Source: Aneurinibacillus sp. Ricciae_BoGa-3 | GTDB taxonomy: Bacteria; Bacillota; Bacilli; Aneurinibacillales; Aneurinibacillaceae | Direction of reading: 5' to 3' | NCBI RefSeq assembly: GCF_028421645.1 | Contig: NZ_CP116887.1 | Span: forward strand, 286,001-350,000 | DNA length: 64,000 nt | Part shown: positions 16,623 through 27,600 of the stretch, in pieces | Numbering within the stretch: the stretch's first letter is position 1 | Layout: each line of letters begins with the position of its first letter | Program-made: the position numbers and the translations under genes | Notes under the pieces: generated by a model | What the model was told of the DNA's origin: nothing | The model's input: only the letters and a program-made list of their open reading frames with translations | Databases searched by the model: none

Positions 16623-19600
16623 ATGAATAAAACAGAGCTAAAAAAATTTGCTGCGTATGCACGAACTGAATTGCGTAAGCTTGTACAGCTGCGAGCCAAT
16701 ACCTTCGGAATTACTCCCGAAGGGGCTCCTACATTATATGAAGGAAGCGACTATGTAGAGATCCATAATGAAAGATACGCCCTATTCTATCGAAATGCCC
16801 TGCGAACCTTAGTGAAGGAGTATCAAAAGAAAGGATACGACCAGTTAATCGAAGAAGTTGCTTATATGTGGTTTAACCGCATCATTGCTCTACGCTATAT
16901 GGAACTACATGATTACCTCCCGTCTCATGTACGGGTGCTGTCCAGCGTCCAATCAGGGAAAGTTGACCCTGACTTGATAACGGAATATCGTACGGTTGGG
17001 TTTAGCATTGATGAGGGTGAGATTACGGATTTATTGCAGCAGGGGAAACGGGAAGAAGCATATCGCCAACTGCTCATTGCACAGTGCAATGAATTAAGTG
17101 AGATTATGCCGTTTCTGTTTGAAAAGCTAAATGATTACACGGAACTACTGCTTCCTGATTATTTATTAGCAGCCGATTCGCTCATTAACCAACTTGTACA
17201 AAATGAAGAGTTAACGGAGAGTTTTCAGGAAGTTGAAGTCATTGGCTGGCTGTATCAGTTCTATATTTCCGAGAAGAAGGATGAAGTGTTTGCAGGACTG
17301 AAAAAGAATAAGAAAATTATGAAAGAAAATATCCCTGCAGCTACTCAGTTGTTTACGCCAGCCTGGATTGTGAAATATATGGTGGAAAACTCGCTCGGTC
17401 ACTTGTGGATGGAGACATATCCACAATCGCCGTTAAAAAGCGAGATGCGATATTATATTGAGCCAGCAGAACAGGAACCTGAAATACAGGCGAAATTGGA
17501 TAAACTTTGCAATGCTCATATAAACCTAGAAGAGCTGACAATCATTGATCCTGCTTGTGGTTCAGGACATATTTTGGTATATGCCTTTGATTTGTTGTAT
17601 GCGATGTATGAAGAACAGGGATATCCAACAAGAGAGATTCCACGTCTTATTCTTGAAAATAATCTTTATGGACTTGATGTGGATGATAGGGCAGTACAAT
17701 TAGCAGGTTTTGCGCTTTTAATGAAAGCAAGAGAGAAATCGCGCAGCATTTCCCGTAAAGCGATTCAGCCAAATGTGATATCGGTCCAGGAGTCAAACGG
17801 TATGGATACAGAAGTAATGGCGAAGTTTTTGTATCCTGATGATGAAACAAAAGCATGCGAGTTAAAAGAATTATTTGACACATACCATGATGCGAAAAAC
17901 TATGGATCACTTTTACAACCAAAAGCTGTTGATTTTGGGGCAGTGTATCAGAGGATTGAAGAAGTGAAAGAACAGGGAGCGGCAACGCTGTTTGATGTTG
18001 AGAAGGTTGAAATGTCAGATGGTGTGAAAAAGCTTGTAAGGCAAACAGAGTTATTATCAAGTCAATATGATGTGGTTGTAACAAATCCTCCTTATATGGG
18101 AAGCAAAAATGGAATGAATAAAGAATTAAAGAATTTCATTCAAAAATTTTATAATGATTATAAAGCTGACTTATATGCAACCTTTATTGAAAGAAGCCAA
18201 AATTTCACAAGGGAATTCGGTTTTACTTCCATGATTAATCAGCAGTCATGGATGTTTTTAAATAGTTATGAAAAAGTAAGAAAGAATTTGTTAAAACGTG
18301 ATACGATTTACTCCATGCTTCACTTAGGACAAAGAGCTTTTGAGGAGATAGGTGGAGAAGTAGTTCAAAGTACAAGTTATGTAATAAGAAAAGTATTCCT
18401 ACCTGCTTATAAAGCTTGTTACTATCGCTTAGTCGATTATTCAGTAGCACAAGAGAAGGAAAGAGCATTCTTGTCTAATGAACATGTATATTTTATAAAT
18501 CAGCAGGGCTTTGAAGATATTCCAAACTCACCAATTGCCTACTGGGCTTCAGAGCAAGTGCGGAAAATATTTAAGAATAGCTCAAGGTTAAGTGATGTGG
18601 CAGAAGCAAAGGTAGGGTTGCAAACAGGTGATAATAACCGTTTTTTACGCCTATGGCATGAAATTGATTACGGAAAATTTGGGGCTAATTATGAGAATGA
18701 ACAACAAGCCTTTGCGAGCAAGAAGAAATGGTTTCCTTATAATAAGGGGGGAACCTTTAAAAAGTGGTATGGTAACCAAGAGTATGTAGTCAATTGGGAA
18801 AATAATGGTGCGGATATAATTAGTGATAAACAAGAAAGACTGGCTAAAGGATTAATAGAAAAGAAAAATAGCAGTTGTTGGAATAAAGAATATTACTTTC
18901 GTGAAGGAATTACTTGGTCAGATGTTACGACAGGAAAAATCAGTGTTCGTTATAAAAACCAAGGAATTATATTTGATATTACAGGACCAACTATCTTTCT
19001 CGACAATAAATATGGATTCAAATTTTTATTATCTTTTATGAATTCTGCGGTTTGTGATTTGCTTTTGAAAATGGTAGCAACAGGACTGCACTATAATACT
19101 GGTGTTGTTTCTAATCTACCTATAATTACTTCTTTAAATAAGCATGAGATTAATTTAGTTAATAAGTTGGTGGATATAAACATAAGTACGTCGAGATGTA
19201 ATTATGATTCCTTTGAAACATCATGGGATTTTGAGCGTCATCCATTTTTAATATACCGTAACAATGTAAATATATTAGCAGAAGCTTTTTCGAATTGGGA
19301 AGCTCATGCAGAAAATCAGTTCCGTCAACTTCAGCAAAACGAAGAAGAATTAAATCGGATTTTTATTGAATTATATAGCTTTAAAAATGAGTTAACCCCT
19401 GAAGTTCCAGATGAAGAAGTAACGATTCGTCGAGCTGAGCGGGAGCGTGATGCTAAGACGTTCTTATCTTACTTCATCGGCTGTGCAATGGGACGTTATT
19501 CAATAGATGTAGACGGATTAGCACACGCAGGTAGTGAGTGGGATGAATCGAAGTATAGTACCTTTATTCCACAAAATTATGGGATTCTCTCTCTGAACGA

Positions 19601-20162
19601 TCGGGCTTATTTTGAAGACGATGTGATTTTACGCTTGCATGAATTTTTAAAAGTGACATTCGGGGAAGAGCCAGTACAGGAAAACCTGTACTGGCTGGCC
19701 GAATCACTAACTTTAAAGAGAAATGAAACAGCAGTCGAGCGTTTACGTCGCTACTTCCTGGATGAGTTTTATAAAGACCATGTGCAGACGTATCAAAAAC
19801 GCCCGATTTACTGGCTCGTCGATTCTGGAAAGCAAATAGGGATGCGTGCGTTGATTTATTTACATCGTTATACGAAAGAAACACTGGCTACTTTGCGTTT
19901 CGTGTATTTGCAGGAATTACAAATCAAGTACACCAATGAGATAAAGCGATTGGAAGATGCGATGACAAATCCATCATTGCCAGCAATAGAGAAAAAGAAG
20001 CTGGATAAAGAACTGACAAGCCTACGAAAACGACAAGAGGAACTTGTTGAATTTGATAAATTGCTTGGTGATTATGCAAACCGGCAAATCGAGCTTGATT
20101 TAGATAACGGAGTAGCGGTCAACTATGCGAAGTTTGGTAAGCTACTTGCTGCGTTAAAATAG
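16623..20162 (+). CDS. pglX: BREX adenine-specific DNA methyltransferase PglX
   Basis: A 1179-residue N6-adenine methyltransferase. The SAM-binding motif DPACGSGHILVYAFD starts near residue 309 and the catalytic NPPY is at 488-491 (VVTNPPYMGS). A long C-terminal half carries the target recognition region. PglX methylates the non-palindromic BREX site in host DNA, marking self. The best start is ATG 16623, five bases after AAGGTGAG, which overlaps the brxC stop; GTG 16614 is less likely. Length fits type 1 PglX. The specificity cannot be read from sequence. The next gene is a DUF262 protein rather than pglZ directly. Confidence 0.95.
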   Translation: MNKTELKKFAAYARTELRKLVQLRANTFGITPEGAPTLYEGSDYVEIHNERYALFYRNALRTLVKEYQKKGYDQLIEEVAYMWFNRIIALRYMELHDYLPSHVRVLSSVQSGKVDPDLITEYRTVGFSIDEGEITDLLQQGKREEAYRQLLIAQCNELSEIMPFLFEKLNDYTELLLPDYLLAADSLINQLVQNEELTESFQEVEVIGWLYQFYISEKKDEVFAGLKKNKKIMKENIPAATQLFTPAWIVKYMVENSLGHLWMETYPQSPLKSEMRYYIEPAEQEPEIQAKLDKLCNAHINLEELTIIDPACGSGHILVYAFDLLYAMYEEQGYPTREIPRLILENNLYGLDVDDRAVQLAGFALLMKAREKSRSISRKAIQPNVISVQESNGMDTEVMAKFLYPDDETKACELKELFDTYHDAKNYGSLLQPKAVDFGAVYQRIEEVKEQGAATLFDVEKVEMSDGVKKLVRQTELLSSQYDVVVTNPPYMGSKNGMNKELKNFIQKFYNDYKADLYATFIERSQNFTREFGFTSMINQQSWMFLNSYEKVRKNLLKRDTIYSMLHLGQRAFEEIGGEVVQSTSYVIRKVFLPAYKACYYRLVDYSVAQEKERAFLSNEHVYFINQQGFEDIPNSPIAYWASEQVRKIFKNSSRLSDVAEAKVGLQTGDNNRFLRLWHEIDYGKFGANYENEQQAFASKKKWFPYNKGGTFKKWYGNQEYVVNWENNGADIISDKQERLAKGLIEKKNSSCWNKEYYFREGITWSDVTTGKISVRYKNQGIIFDITGPTIFLDNKYGFKFLLSFMNSAVCDLLLKMVATGLHYNTGVVSNLPIITSLNKHEINLVNKLVDINISTSRCNYDSFETSWDFERHPFLIYRNNVNILAEAFSNWEAHAENQFRQLQQNEEELNRIFIELYSFKNELTPEVPDEEVTIRRAERERDAKTFLSYFIGCAMGRYSIDVDGLAHAGSEWDESKYSTFIPQNYGILSLNDRAYFEDDVILRLHEFLKVTFGEEPVQENLYWLAESLTLKRNETAVERLRRYFLDEFYKDHVQTYQKRPIYWLVDSGKQIGMRALIYLHRYTKETLATLRFVYLQELQIKYTNEIKRLEDAMTNPSLPAIEKKKLDKELTSLRKRQEELVEFDKLLGDYANRQIELDLDNGVAVNYAKFGKLLAALK

Positions 20163-20216
20163 AGATAATTGTATAAAGGGGTGGTGTTTTGCTACCCCTG
20201 TTTGGGGGAAGAGTAG

Positions 20217-21953
20217 GTGCAGAAAACAATTGAAATGTTTTTTACAGGGAAACGGTTTGGTATTCCTGCATACCAAAGGAATTACGCTTGGGAGGTCTCT
20301 AATATCGATGATTTATTTGATGACATATTAGAGGCGATGGAATTACAGTCTGGGCATTATATTGGTACGTTTATTTTATCTAAGAAAGAAGATGCCAATT
20401 ATTTTGATATTGTAGATGGGCAGCAACGTTTAACAACACTAACGATGATCTTAAATGCAACGATTCAATCACTTTCCTCGATGAAGGATAAGATCATTAA
20501 TGAAGATCGATTTATTTGCTCGAATGGGCAATGGATTTTGTCTTTACTTGGAGAGAATAAAGGGTTCTTTCGTGACATGTTACAAGATAAAAATCCTATA
20601 TCAGTTAATAATAGTCAGAAATTGTTGCAAACAGCTTATAAACACATCCAATCTCGGGTACAAGCGATTAAGAATCAAGGTATGGAGAATGCATTTTTGA
20701 ACTGTATTCGTAACCTGGAAGTGATGGAGTTTGTAGAAGATAACGCTGGAAAAGCGATTCGAATTTTCCAGACGGTCAATGATCGTGGAAAACCATTAGC
20801 GATTATTGATAAAGTGAAAAGTTTGTTGATTTATTATTCCAACCGTCTGCTAAGTGGAAAATTGGATGATTTTATCAATCATTCTTTTGGTGAAATCTAT
20901 CAAAATTATACTGAAATTAAAGAGATCGGTTCAGAGACCAATATAGCGTTAATTAGTCAAAAGAACTTCACTGAAGATACATTGCTGCGTTATCAATATA
21001 TTGCCTATAAGTATAAGGGTGGTCAAGGGCAATTTGATTTTAATGCGACTTCCCGTTTTGTACTGGACATCTTCCTGAAAAATATATTAAAGGATAAGAA
21101 GCATAATCCAAGTGAGTTGGAAGCATTTCTTGTAGATTATGTTTCTGATTTACAAATGTTTTTTCATCATATGTTGTCTGTGATGAAGAAAGTAATGACA
21201 GATAAAAAATATTTTAAACTATTCTCTGTTTTGGGGATGTCGACGTTTTTATACCCGCTCGTTGTTCGATTAGAGGAGCGTCAGTTGCTAGATTCTTTGT
21301 TACCAGGTGGATTTAATACATTTCTCGATTTGATTGAAATTGCTGATTTGCGGGTGTATAAAGTACGAGGTACAGATCCTGTAAAAGATACGGCTTTACT
21401 GGCGCATGATGCAAAGGTAATTTCCGCTGATGAGATTGAAGAACGCTTATTATCTTTTATTCAGCGTTTCATGGGAAATGCTGAATTTAAAAGTCGTTTA
21501 GAAGGTCAAATATACGGTAACGTTGGACTAAAGCATATTTTTATTGAGTATAATGAGCATCTGCTAATAGCTCAGCAAAAGGCTGGATATACAATGAACG
21601 ATTTAGCTGCATTTAATACAGATAATAAGCTAAGATTTTCTGTGGAACATGTTTTTTCACAAAAACATACGTTGAGCTTCCCGAATCGCGGATTTGCAAA
21701 CGAGGAAGAGTATGTAACGAAAATCCATCAGATCGGAAATTTAACTGCTATTGAGCAGCCATTAAATACGTCAGGAACAAACAGTACGCCAGAGCGAAAA
21801 GTACAGAATGGTGTATACGTAAAAAGCAGGTATGAAATGACGAATCAATTAGGAGCGTATATCCAGAATAAGGGTTATACATTTACCAAACAGGACGTGG
21901 ATAAACGAACGGAAAATCTAGTGGAATTTTGTTTGAAAAGATGGGCGATATAA
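20217..21953 (+). CDS. DUF262-DUF1524 (GmrSD-type) protein inside the BREX operon
   Basis: A 578-residue fusion. The N-terminal DUF262 domain has IPAYQRNYAWE (16-26) and FDIVDGQQRLTT (DGQQR at 67-71), the ParB/sulfiredoxin-like nucleotide-binding motif. The C-terminal DUF1524 HNH-type nuclease domain shows FSVEHVFSQ (H478) and IGNLTAIE. This is the plan of GmrSD type IV restriction enzymes, BrxU and SspE, which use NTP-dependent cutting of modified phage DNA. GTG 20217 follows GGGGGAAGAG. Its stop is one base before the pglZ ATG, so it is built into the operon rather than merely nearby. It may target modified phages that escape BREX. The DUF1524 nuclease is active only if the HNH residues are intact. 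Confidence 0.85.
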   Translation: MQKTIEMFFTGKRFGIPAYQRNYAWEVSNIDDLFDDILEAMELQSGHYIGTFILSKKEDANYFDIVDGQQRLTTLTMILNATIQSLSSMKDKIINEDRFICSNGQWILSLLGENKGFFRDMLQDKNPISVNNSQKLLQTAYKHIQSRVQAIKNQGMENAFLNCIRNLEVMEFVEDNAGKAIRIFQTVNDRGKPLAIIDKVKSLLIYYSNRLLSGKLDDFINHSFGEIYQNYTEIKEIGSETNIALISQKNFTEDTLLRYQYIAYKYKGGQGQFDFNATSRFVLDIFLKNILKDKKHNPSELEAFLVDYVSDLQMFFHHMLSVMKKVMTDKKYFKLFSVLGMSTFLYPLVVRLEERQLLDSLLPGGFNTFLDLIEIADLRVYKVRGTDPVKDTALLAHDAKVISADEIEERLLSFIQRFMGNAEFKSRLEGQIYGNVGLKHIFIEYNEHLLIAQQKAGYTMNDLAAFNTDNKLRFSVEHVFSQKHTLSFPNRGFANEEEYVTKIHQIGNLTAIEQPLNTSGTNSTPERKVQNGVYVKSRYEMTNQLGAYIQNKGYTFTKQDVDKRTENLVEFCLKRWAI

Positions 21954-21954
21954 T

Positions 21955-24537
21955 ATGGATATTTTAAATGGTTTACTTGATAAAGTTAAAAGTGAGCTTG
22001 TAACGAAAAAGCGTGCCATTGTGTTCTGGTACGATTCGAATCCAAAGCGTGAAATAGAAGAAATCAAAGCAGGACTTGAAGAAGAGCATATCAAATTGTG
22101 GGAGTTAAATGAAATAAACTTCTTTCGCACGAAGTACGAGCTAGAAATTGTTTCCCCTGATCAATCATATGTTGTATATGCGTCATTTCCAAAACCGGCA
22201 GATAAGGACAATTTATTGCTGGATATGGTGTTATATAGCGCAGAATTTCAGGCGGATGACATTGCTATGCTCATTGAACGATATGGTGTAGAAGATTATA
22301 TTATGCGTCCGATTATTGAGGCGAATCGCGTGTTTTTTAATGATCAGCGTCGTGCTGCTAAATTGTCCCGCCTTTTGCCTGAGCAGCCAAATGCGAAAGA
22401 GTTTGAATTAGGAATGATGGCTGTGCTAGTTGGGGCGCAGTCTATTCATCTCCCTGATATTGTGCAACATGTATTGGTAAAAGGATTGGATGAGGAAACC
22501 AACGAGGCGTATAAACGAATGCAAAAGTTTTTTACTGTGGCGCGGTTTTGGGAACTTTCCCTTCCCTATTTTGGACTTCGAGATATGGAGCAGACTCAGT
22601 CGTTACGTCCACTTTTTTATGCACTCTTATTCAGCCATTTTGCTACCGAGGCAATGCTTGCACTCCCATCGCTAGAAGAGAAGTATCGTTCGACGCTGCC
22701 GAATACGTGCCGCTTATTTATTGATGATTGGTTACGTGCAACACCTGATCATGTAGAAATTCTTGAAGGATATATTTGTGATGCTCAAAGAGAATGGAAT
22801 GTGCAGCAGATTATTGGCCAGGCTTCGTATGAACAGTACGAGAGATGTGATACATTTTGGGCTATTGATGTGCAGTTGATTGAACGTGCCGCGTACGAGC
22901 TGGTTCATGATATGGCGGATATTCGGATATGGAGTGAGCGGATTGCCTACCGTAAAAAGAAGTATTGGGGCGAACAAGTTCCTTTTTCCCGCTTATACCG
23001 TGTATTAGAAGAAGCGTTTTTGTTATGGACATTAAAAGAACAAGGTAAACGTACAAAAATAACTCAGAATGGATTTGAGTGGTTTACAAACTATGTAAAT
23101 GTATCTTACAAAATCGATCAAACATACCGCCGCTTACTTACGGCTTTTATAGAAAATGATACACCACATGAAAGAATTCATTCTTTGGAAATTCATGCGA
23201 TAGAAGAGATGATTGAACGGTTAACAAACTGGTATGAAAATGTATATTTACAGGCAATGGCTTCTGATACAGATCAAATCGTGATACAGCAACTAGCCAG
23301 CCAATGGTCGATTCCTGAGATTGTGCAGCAGCGCTCTTTTTACAGACAGTATGTGAGACCGATTTTACAAAACGAGCCGACAACTCGTGTATTTGTGATT
23401 GTTTCGGATGCGCTGCGGTATGAAGCAGGGGTAGAACTTGCTGAGCGCTTAAACAAGCGGGTGAATGGACAAGCACTCGTAACAGGGATGCAGGCGAGTA
23501 TTCCATCGTATACACAGCTGGGCATGGCGAGTTTGTTACCAAATAATGAAATTGGCCTTTCAGAAAATGGAGATGTGTTAGTTGATGGAAAGAATTCACG
23601 GGGATTAGGCAACCGTCAAAAAATCCTACAAGCATATGAACCTCAGTCGGTTGCTTATAGCTTAATGGATTTGGTAAATACAAGTGTTTCTGAAGGCGAA
23701 GAATTGCTAAAAGGAAAACGTGTATGCTACTTATACCATGATTGTATTGATGCGACTGGAGATAATCAGAAATCAGAGCGTCGTACGTATCAAGCTGTAA
23801 GCGACACACTGGACGAACTGGATTATGCTGTGCAAAAAGTGGTTGCTCGTTATCAGGCAAAGCGTATTTTTATTACGAGTGATCACGGATTTTTGTTTCA
23901 ACTGCGTAAGGTTGAAGCCGATGCAAAAACAGAAGCAGTACGAGGAAATATTGTGGATGGTAACCGCCGCTTTGCGATTGGGAAAGATCTGCAAATTCCT
24001 GAGAATGCTGCACGTGTATCGTTAGATTATATCGGCCTTTATGAGTATGAAGCGGTAATTGCCAATGGATTACAACGATTTACAGGTGGAGGCGGGCTCC
24101 GCTTTATCCACGGAGGTGCGTTGCCGCAAGAAATTATTATCCCTGTCATTGAGTATCGTGAAATATTTGGAAAAGGAAGAAAAAAAGACCAACAGCGTGT
24201 CGATGTGCGCATCGCCATGCGAGACCGAATTATTACAAATTACCGAATGAAGGTAACCTTATTCCAAGAACAAAAAGCAGAAGGCGAATTTGCTCCGCGC
24301 AATTTACGAGTAGCGTTTTATCAAAATGGCGAGCGAATTTCTAATGAAGTTTCCCTTATGTTTGATCACACAGGTGAGGCGGCGGAACGCCATCAGGAGG
24401 TAATCTTTACGCTGATTGAACGGCCATATCATATGGGAGAAGATTGCGAACTGCGCATGGAAGATGTTTCAGCACCTCAAACTGTGATGTATAGAGAAGA
24501 TGTGTTCACCATTCGAATGTACGATGTGCTGTATTAG
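21955..24537 (+). CDS. pglZ: BREX phosphatase-domain protein PglZ
   Basis: An 860-residue protein. The PglZ alkaline-phosphatase-superfamily domain spans roughly residues 475-720: FVIVSDALRYEAGVELAERL with metal ligand D485, and FITSDHGFLF with D643-H644. The N-terminal half is alpha-helical and of the kind seen in type A PglZ of type 1 BREX. PglZ is present in every BREX type and is thought to associate with PglX; the phosphatase substrate is unknown. The start ATG lies one base after the upstream stop codon, showing coupled translation. The SNF2 helicase gene follows after 65 bases. Confidence 0.94.
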   Translation: MDILNGLLDKVKSELVTKKRAIVFWYDSNPKREIEEIKAGLEEEHIKLWELNEINFFRTKYELEIVSPDQSYVVYASFPKPADKDNLLLDMVLYSAEFQADDIAMLIERYGVEDYIMRPIIEANRVFFNDQRRAAKLSRLLPEQPNAKEFELGMMAVLVGAQSIHLPDIVQHVLVKGLDEETNEAYKRMQKFFTVARFWELSLPYFGLRDMEQTQSLRPLFYALLFSHFATEAMLALPSLEEKYRSTLPNTCRLFIDDWLRATPDHVEILEGYICDAQREWNVQQIIGQASYEQYERCDTFWAIDVQLIERAAYELVHDMADIRIWSERIAYRKKKYWGEQVPFSRLYRVLEEAFLLWTLKEQGKRTKITQNGFEWFTNYVNVSYKIDQTYRRLLTAFIENDTPHERIHSLEIHAIEEMIERLTNWYENVYLQAMASDTDQIVIQQLASQWSIPEIVQQRSFYRQYVRPILQNEPTTRVFVIVSDALRYEAGVELAERLNKRVNGQALVTGMQASIPSYTQLGMASLLPNNEIGLSENGDVLVDGKNSRGLGNRQKILQAYEPQSVAYSLMDLVNTSVSEGEELLKGKRVCYLYHDCIDATGDNQKSERRTYQAVSDTLDELDYAVQKVVARYQAKRIFITSDHGFLFQLRKVEADAKTEAVRGNIVDGNRRFAIGKDLQIPENAARVSLDYIGLYEYEAVIANGLQRFTGGGGLRFIHGGALPQEIIIPVIEYREIFGKGRKKDQQRVDVRIAMRDRIITNYRMKVTLFQEQKAEGEFAPRNLRVAFYQNGERISNEVSLMFDHTGEAAERHQEVIFTLIERPYHMGEDCELRMEDVSAPQTVMYREDVFTIRMYDVLY

Positions 24538-24602
24538 ATTAAATGCACCTATCTTCAGGGATAAGGGAGTTTTTACATACAGGAGAAAAGAGGTGAGTTT
24601 GA

Positions 24603-27600
24603 ATGCTAGCAGTTGGAGAAATTGTAAAGGGATCGTATTGGGCAGAGAGTGTTGAAATTAAGCGATGCGAACTCATAGCAGAAACGCTTTATATCGTAGA
24701 AGCAATTGGGCGTAATAGTCATACATACTATGAAACGTTGTTAGAAAAAGATGAAATTGAACGATTAGATCGACTGCAGATTCATACCGAATCAACACTA
24801 TTGGATATAAAGGATTTTCAGCACTACGTACGCTACTATGTACTAAAGGTGGATCAACAGTATTCTCTGTCTATGACACGTGGAAACAAAAAAATCATGC
24901 CACTTCCCCATCAAATTGAAGCGGTATACAGTCGCATGCTTCAGTTTCCGCAGGTTCGTTTCTTGTTGGCGGATGATCCAGGGGCAGGGAAAACGATTAT
25001 GTCAGGAATGCTTATTCGTGAGCTTTTAGCCCGTAAGAGTGCTGAACGTATTTTGATCCTTGTTCCTCCTCTCGTGCTTCGACAGTGGCAGGAGGAATTG
25101 AAAGAGAAATTCGGTGAGGACTTTGTTATTATTACACGTTCAACGCTTAAAGAGGCGAATGGAAACAATCCGTTTGAACAGCATTCGAAATGTCTGGCAT
25201 CCATGTATTGGGCAGCACGTGATGATGTAAAGAGATATTTATACGAGGCGAAATTTGATTTAATTATTGTGGATGAAGCGCATAAAATGGCGGCATATAC
25301 TCACGGAAAGAAAAAGCGTAAAGTGCAGCGTACAAAGTTGTATCAGCTTGGAGAAGGAATTTTACGTCAGTCGGAGCATTGTGTTCTTTTGACAGCAACG
25401 CCGCACAAAGGGGATAAAGAGAATTTTCGTCATTTGATGCAGTTGATTGATCATGAAATTTTCTCCAGTTTGCATTCCGATGAAACGCTGCGAGAAAAAA
25501 GCAATCCTTTCGTCATTCGTCGTCTTAAAGAAAATATGGTGAATTTCGATGGTACACCGCTGTTTCCGAAACGAACGACTCAAACGATCGGCTTTGAACT
25601 CTCAGCGGAAGAACTGGATTTATATGAGCAGGTAACAGATTATGTACGGCTCCACTTTAATAGGGCGAAAAATAATAATAACAATAGTACCGCTTTCGCC
25701 ATGATGCTGCTGCAAAGGCGTTTGAGTTCATCGATTGATGCCATTCATCTTTCACTTGAACGACGTCGGGAACGACTAGAAGAATTAATGAAAAATGAAT
25801 TGAAAAGTCATCAAGTTTTCGTACCTGTTGATGAGTATGAGGAAGTAACCGTTGAAGAACAACAGGAAATCGAGGAGGAAGCAGAAGGGATAACGGACGC
25901 ATTAAATCTTGATGAGCTGCAAATTGAAATTGATGAATTAAGTCGCCTTATTGAAAAAACATCTGCGCTTCGTGCACTTGGTGTAGAGAAGAAATACCTA
26001 CAATTAGAAGAGACATTGTTTGGCGAAAATGGACTGTTGAAGAAGGGAGAGAAAATCCTGCTTTTCACAGAATCGACGGATACATTACAGTGTCTAGAGA
26101 GCCGCTTGCTGCAGTATGTAGATCAGATTGCGAAAATAACAGGCCAGTATAATATGGATCAACGGCGTGAACAAGTAAAATTATTTGCTAGAGATGAGTG
26201 TCAAATTATGCTTGCTACGGACGCAGGGGGCGAATCAATTAACTTGCAGTTCTGCAATCAGATGATTAACTATGATATTCCATGGAATCCGAACCGTTTG
26301 GAACAAAGAATGGGGCGTATTCACCGGATTGGACAAAAAAATGAAGTTTTTATTTTCAATCTTGTGGCCAGAAATACACGAGAAGGCGATGTTATGATTC
26401 GTCTGCTCGACAAAATGGAGCAGATGCGCCAGGACCTTGGACAAGAGCTTGTCTATGACTTTATTGGAGAGGTACTTGAAGATCAATCGGCTGACTTGGC
26501 AACACTGATGGAAACTGCTGTGGTAAATCGGGAGCACTTAGATGATATTATTGCAAAAATGGAGCGAATGATTTCTCAAGAACATCAACGTTTATTAGAG
26601 TTGGCCAAGGAAGAGCGAATGGATGAGACGAGTTTTGATTTGCCAGGCATGCGCCGTATATATAATGATTTGGTCGTCAAAAGCTTACCTGTGCGTGTGT
26701 TTGTAGAATTTACTGTCGATGCGTTTTCTAAAACACGGATTAAATTACATCAATCATCCGATAATCAAGTAATCCGAATCGATCGAATTCCAAAGAATAT
26801 GAAAGAGTATGCGCGTCGAAAAGGAATGTTGCTGAAAAGTGAATCTTCATATCGTTTTACAGGTTCTACGCAAAAAGAAAGCGAAGAAATTGAACTTTTA
26901 CATAACGACCATCCTTTATTTAACCTGGCGTTATCGCTGACGGAAAAAGAAATGGAAAAGACAGCTTTGGGGCGATATTCTGTTCAGTATCCAGTGAGTG
27001 AGAAACTAGATGTTGAGATTCATGAAATAACAATTATGGATGGTACAGGTCGTGAATTATCTCGTGAACTGCTTCATTTAGCACGAAGAGAGAACGGGAC
27101 CTTTTTAACGCTTGATCCATACTGGTTATTTGTAAAGTCCTTTGAAGGTGTGTTATGTATTACCGATACAAGTTCTCCGACTGACTTTACTTTGCAGGCG
27201 ATTAAGGAAGCGCGGATACGGCTTATTGCTATAAAAGCAAAGCGGGAAGAGCAGTTGAATAAAAAAAGTCAGTTTTTGCATCGCTCATTTGAAGCACAGT
27301 ACGAAACGTTTACGAAACGTTTGGAAACATATCATGCTGATAATGTCGATAATCGGAATAGTGCACTTATTAACCAGACAATGAGCCAGGTGGAAGAATT
27401 AGAAGAGCGTCGTGAAGAGCGTCTTGAGGAAATTGAACGGGAACGGAGTATTCAGTTACGACCAACTCGTAAGCTAGCGGAAATAGAAGTTATTCCCGTT
27501 GAAAAAGGGGCTTATCGACTGTTTCCCTCTGAATATACTGATGCGATTAAATCATACGAATATCAACAGGGTAGAACAAATATAAAGACATTTGAAGCAT

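Noticed and set aside
23147..23860. 237-codon frame antisense to pglZ
   Set aside because: Shadow of the pglZ coding frame with no start signal or domain.
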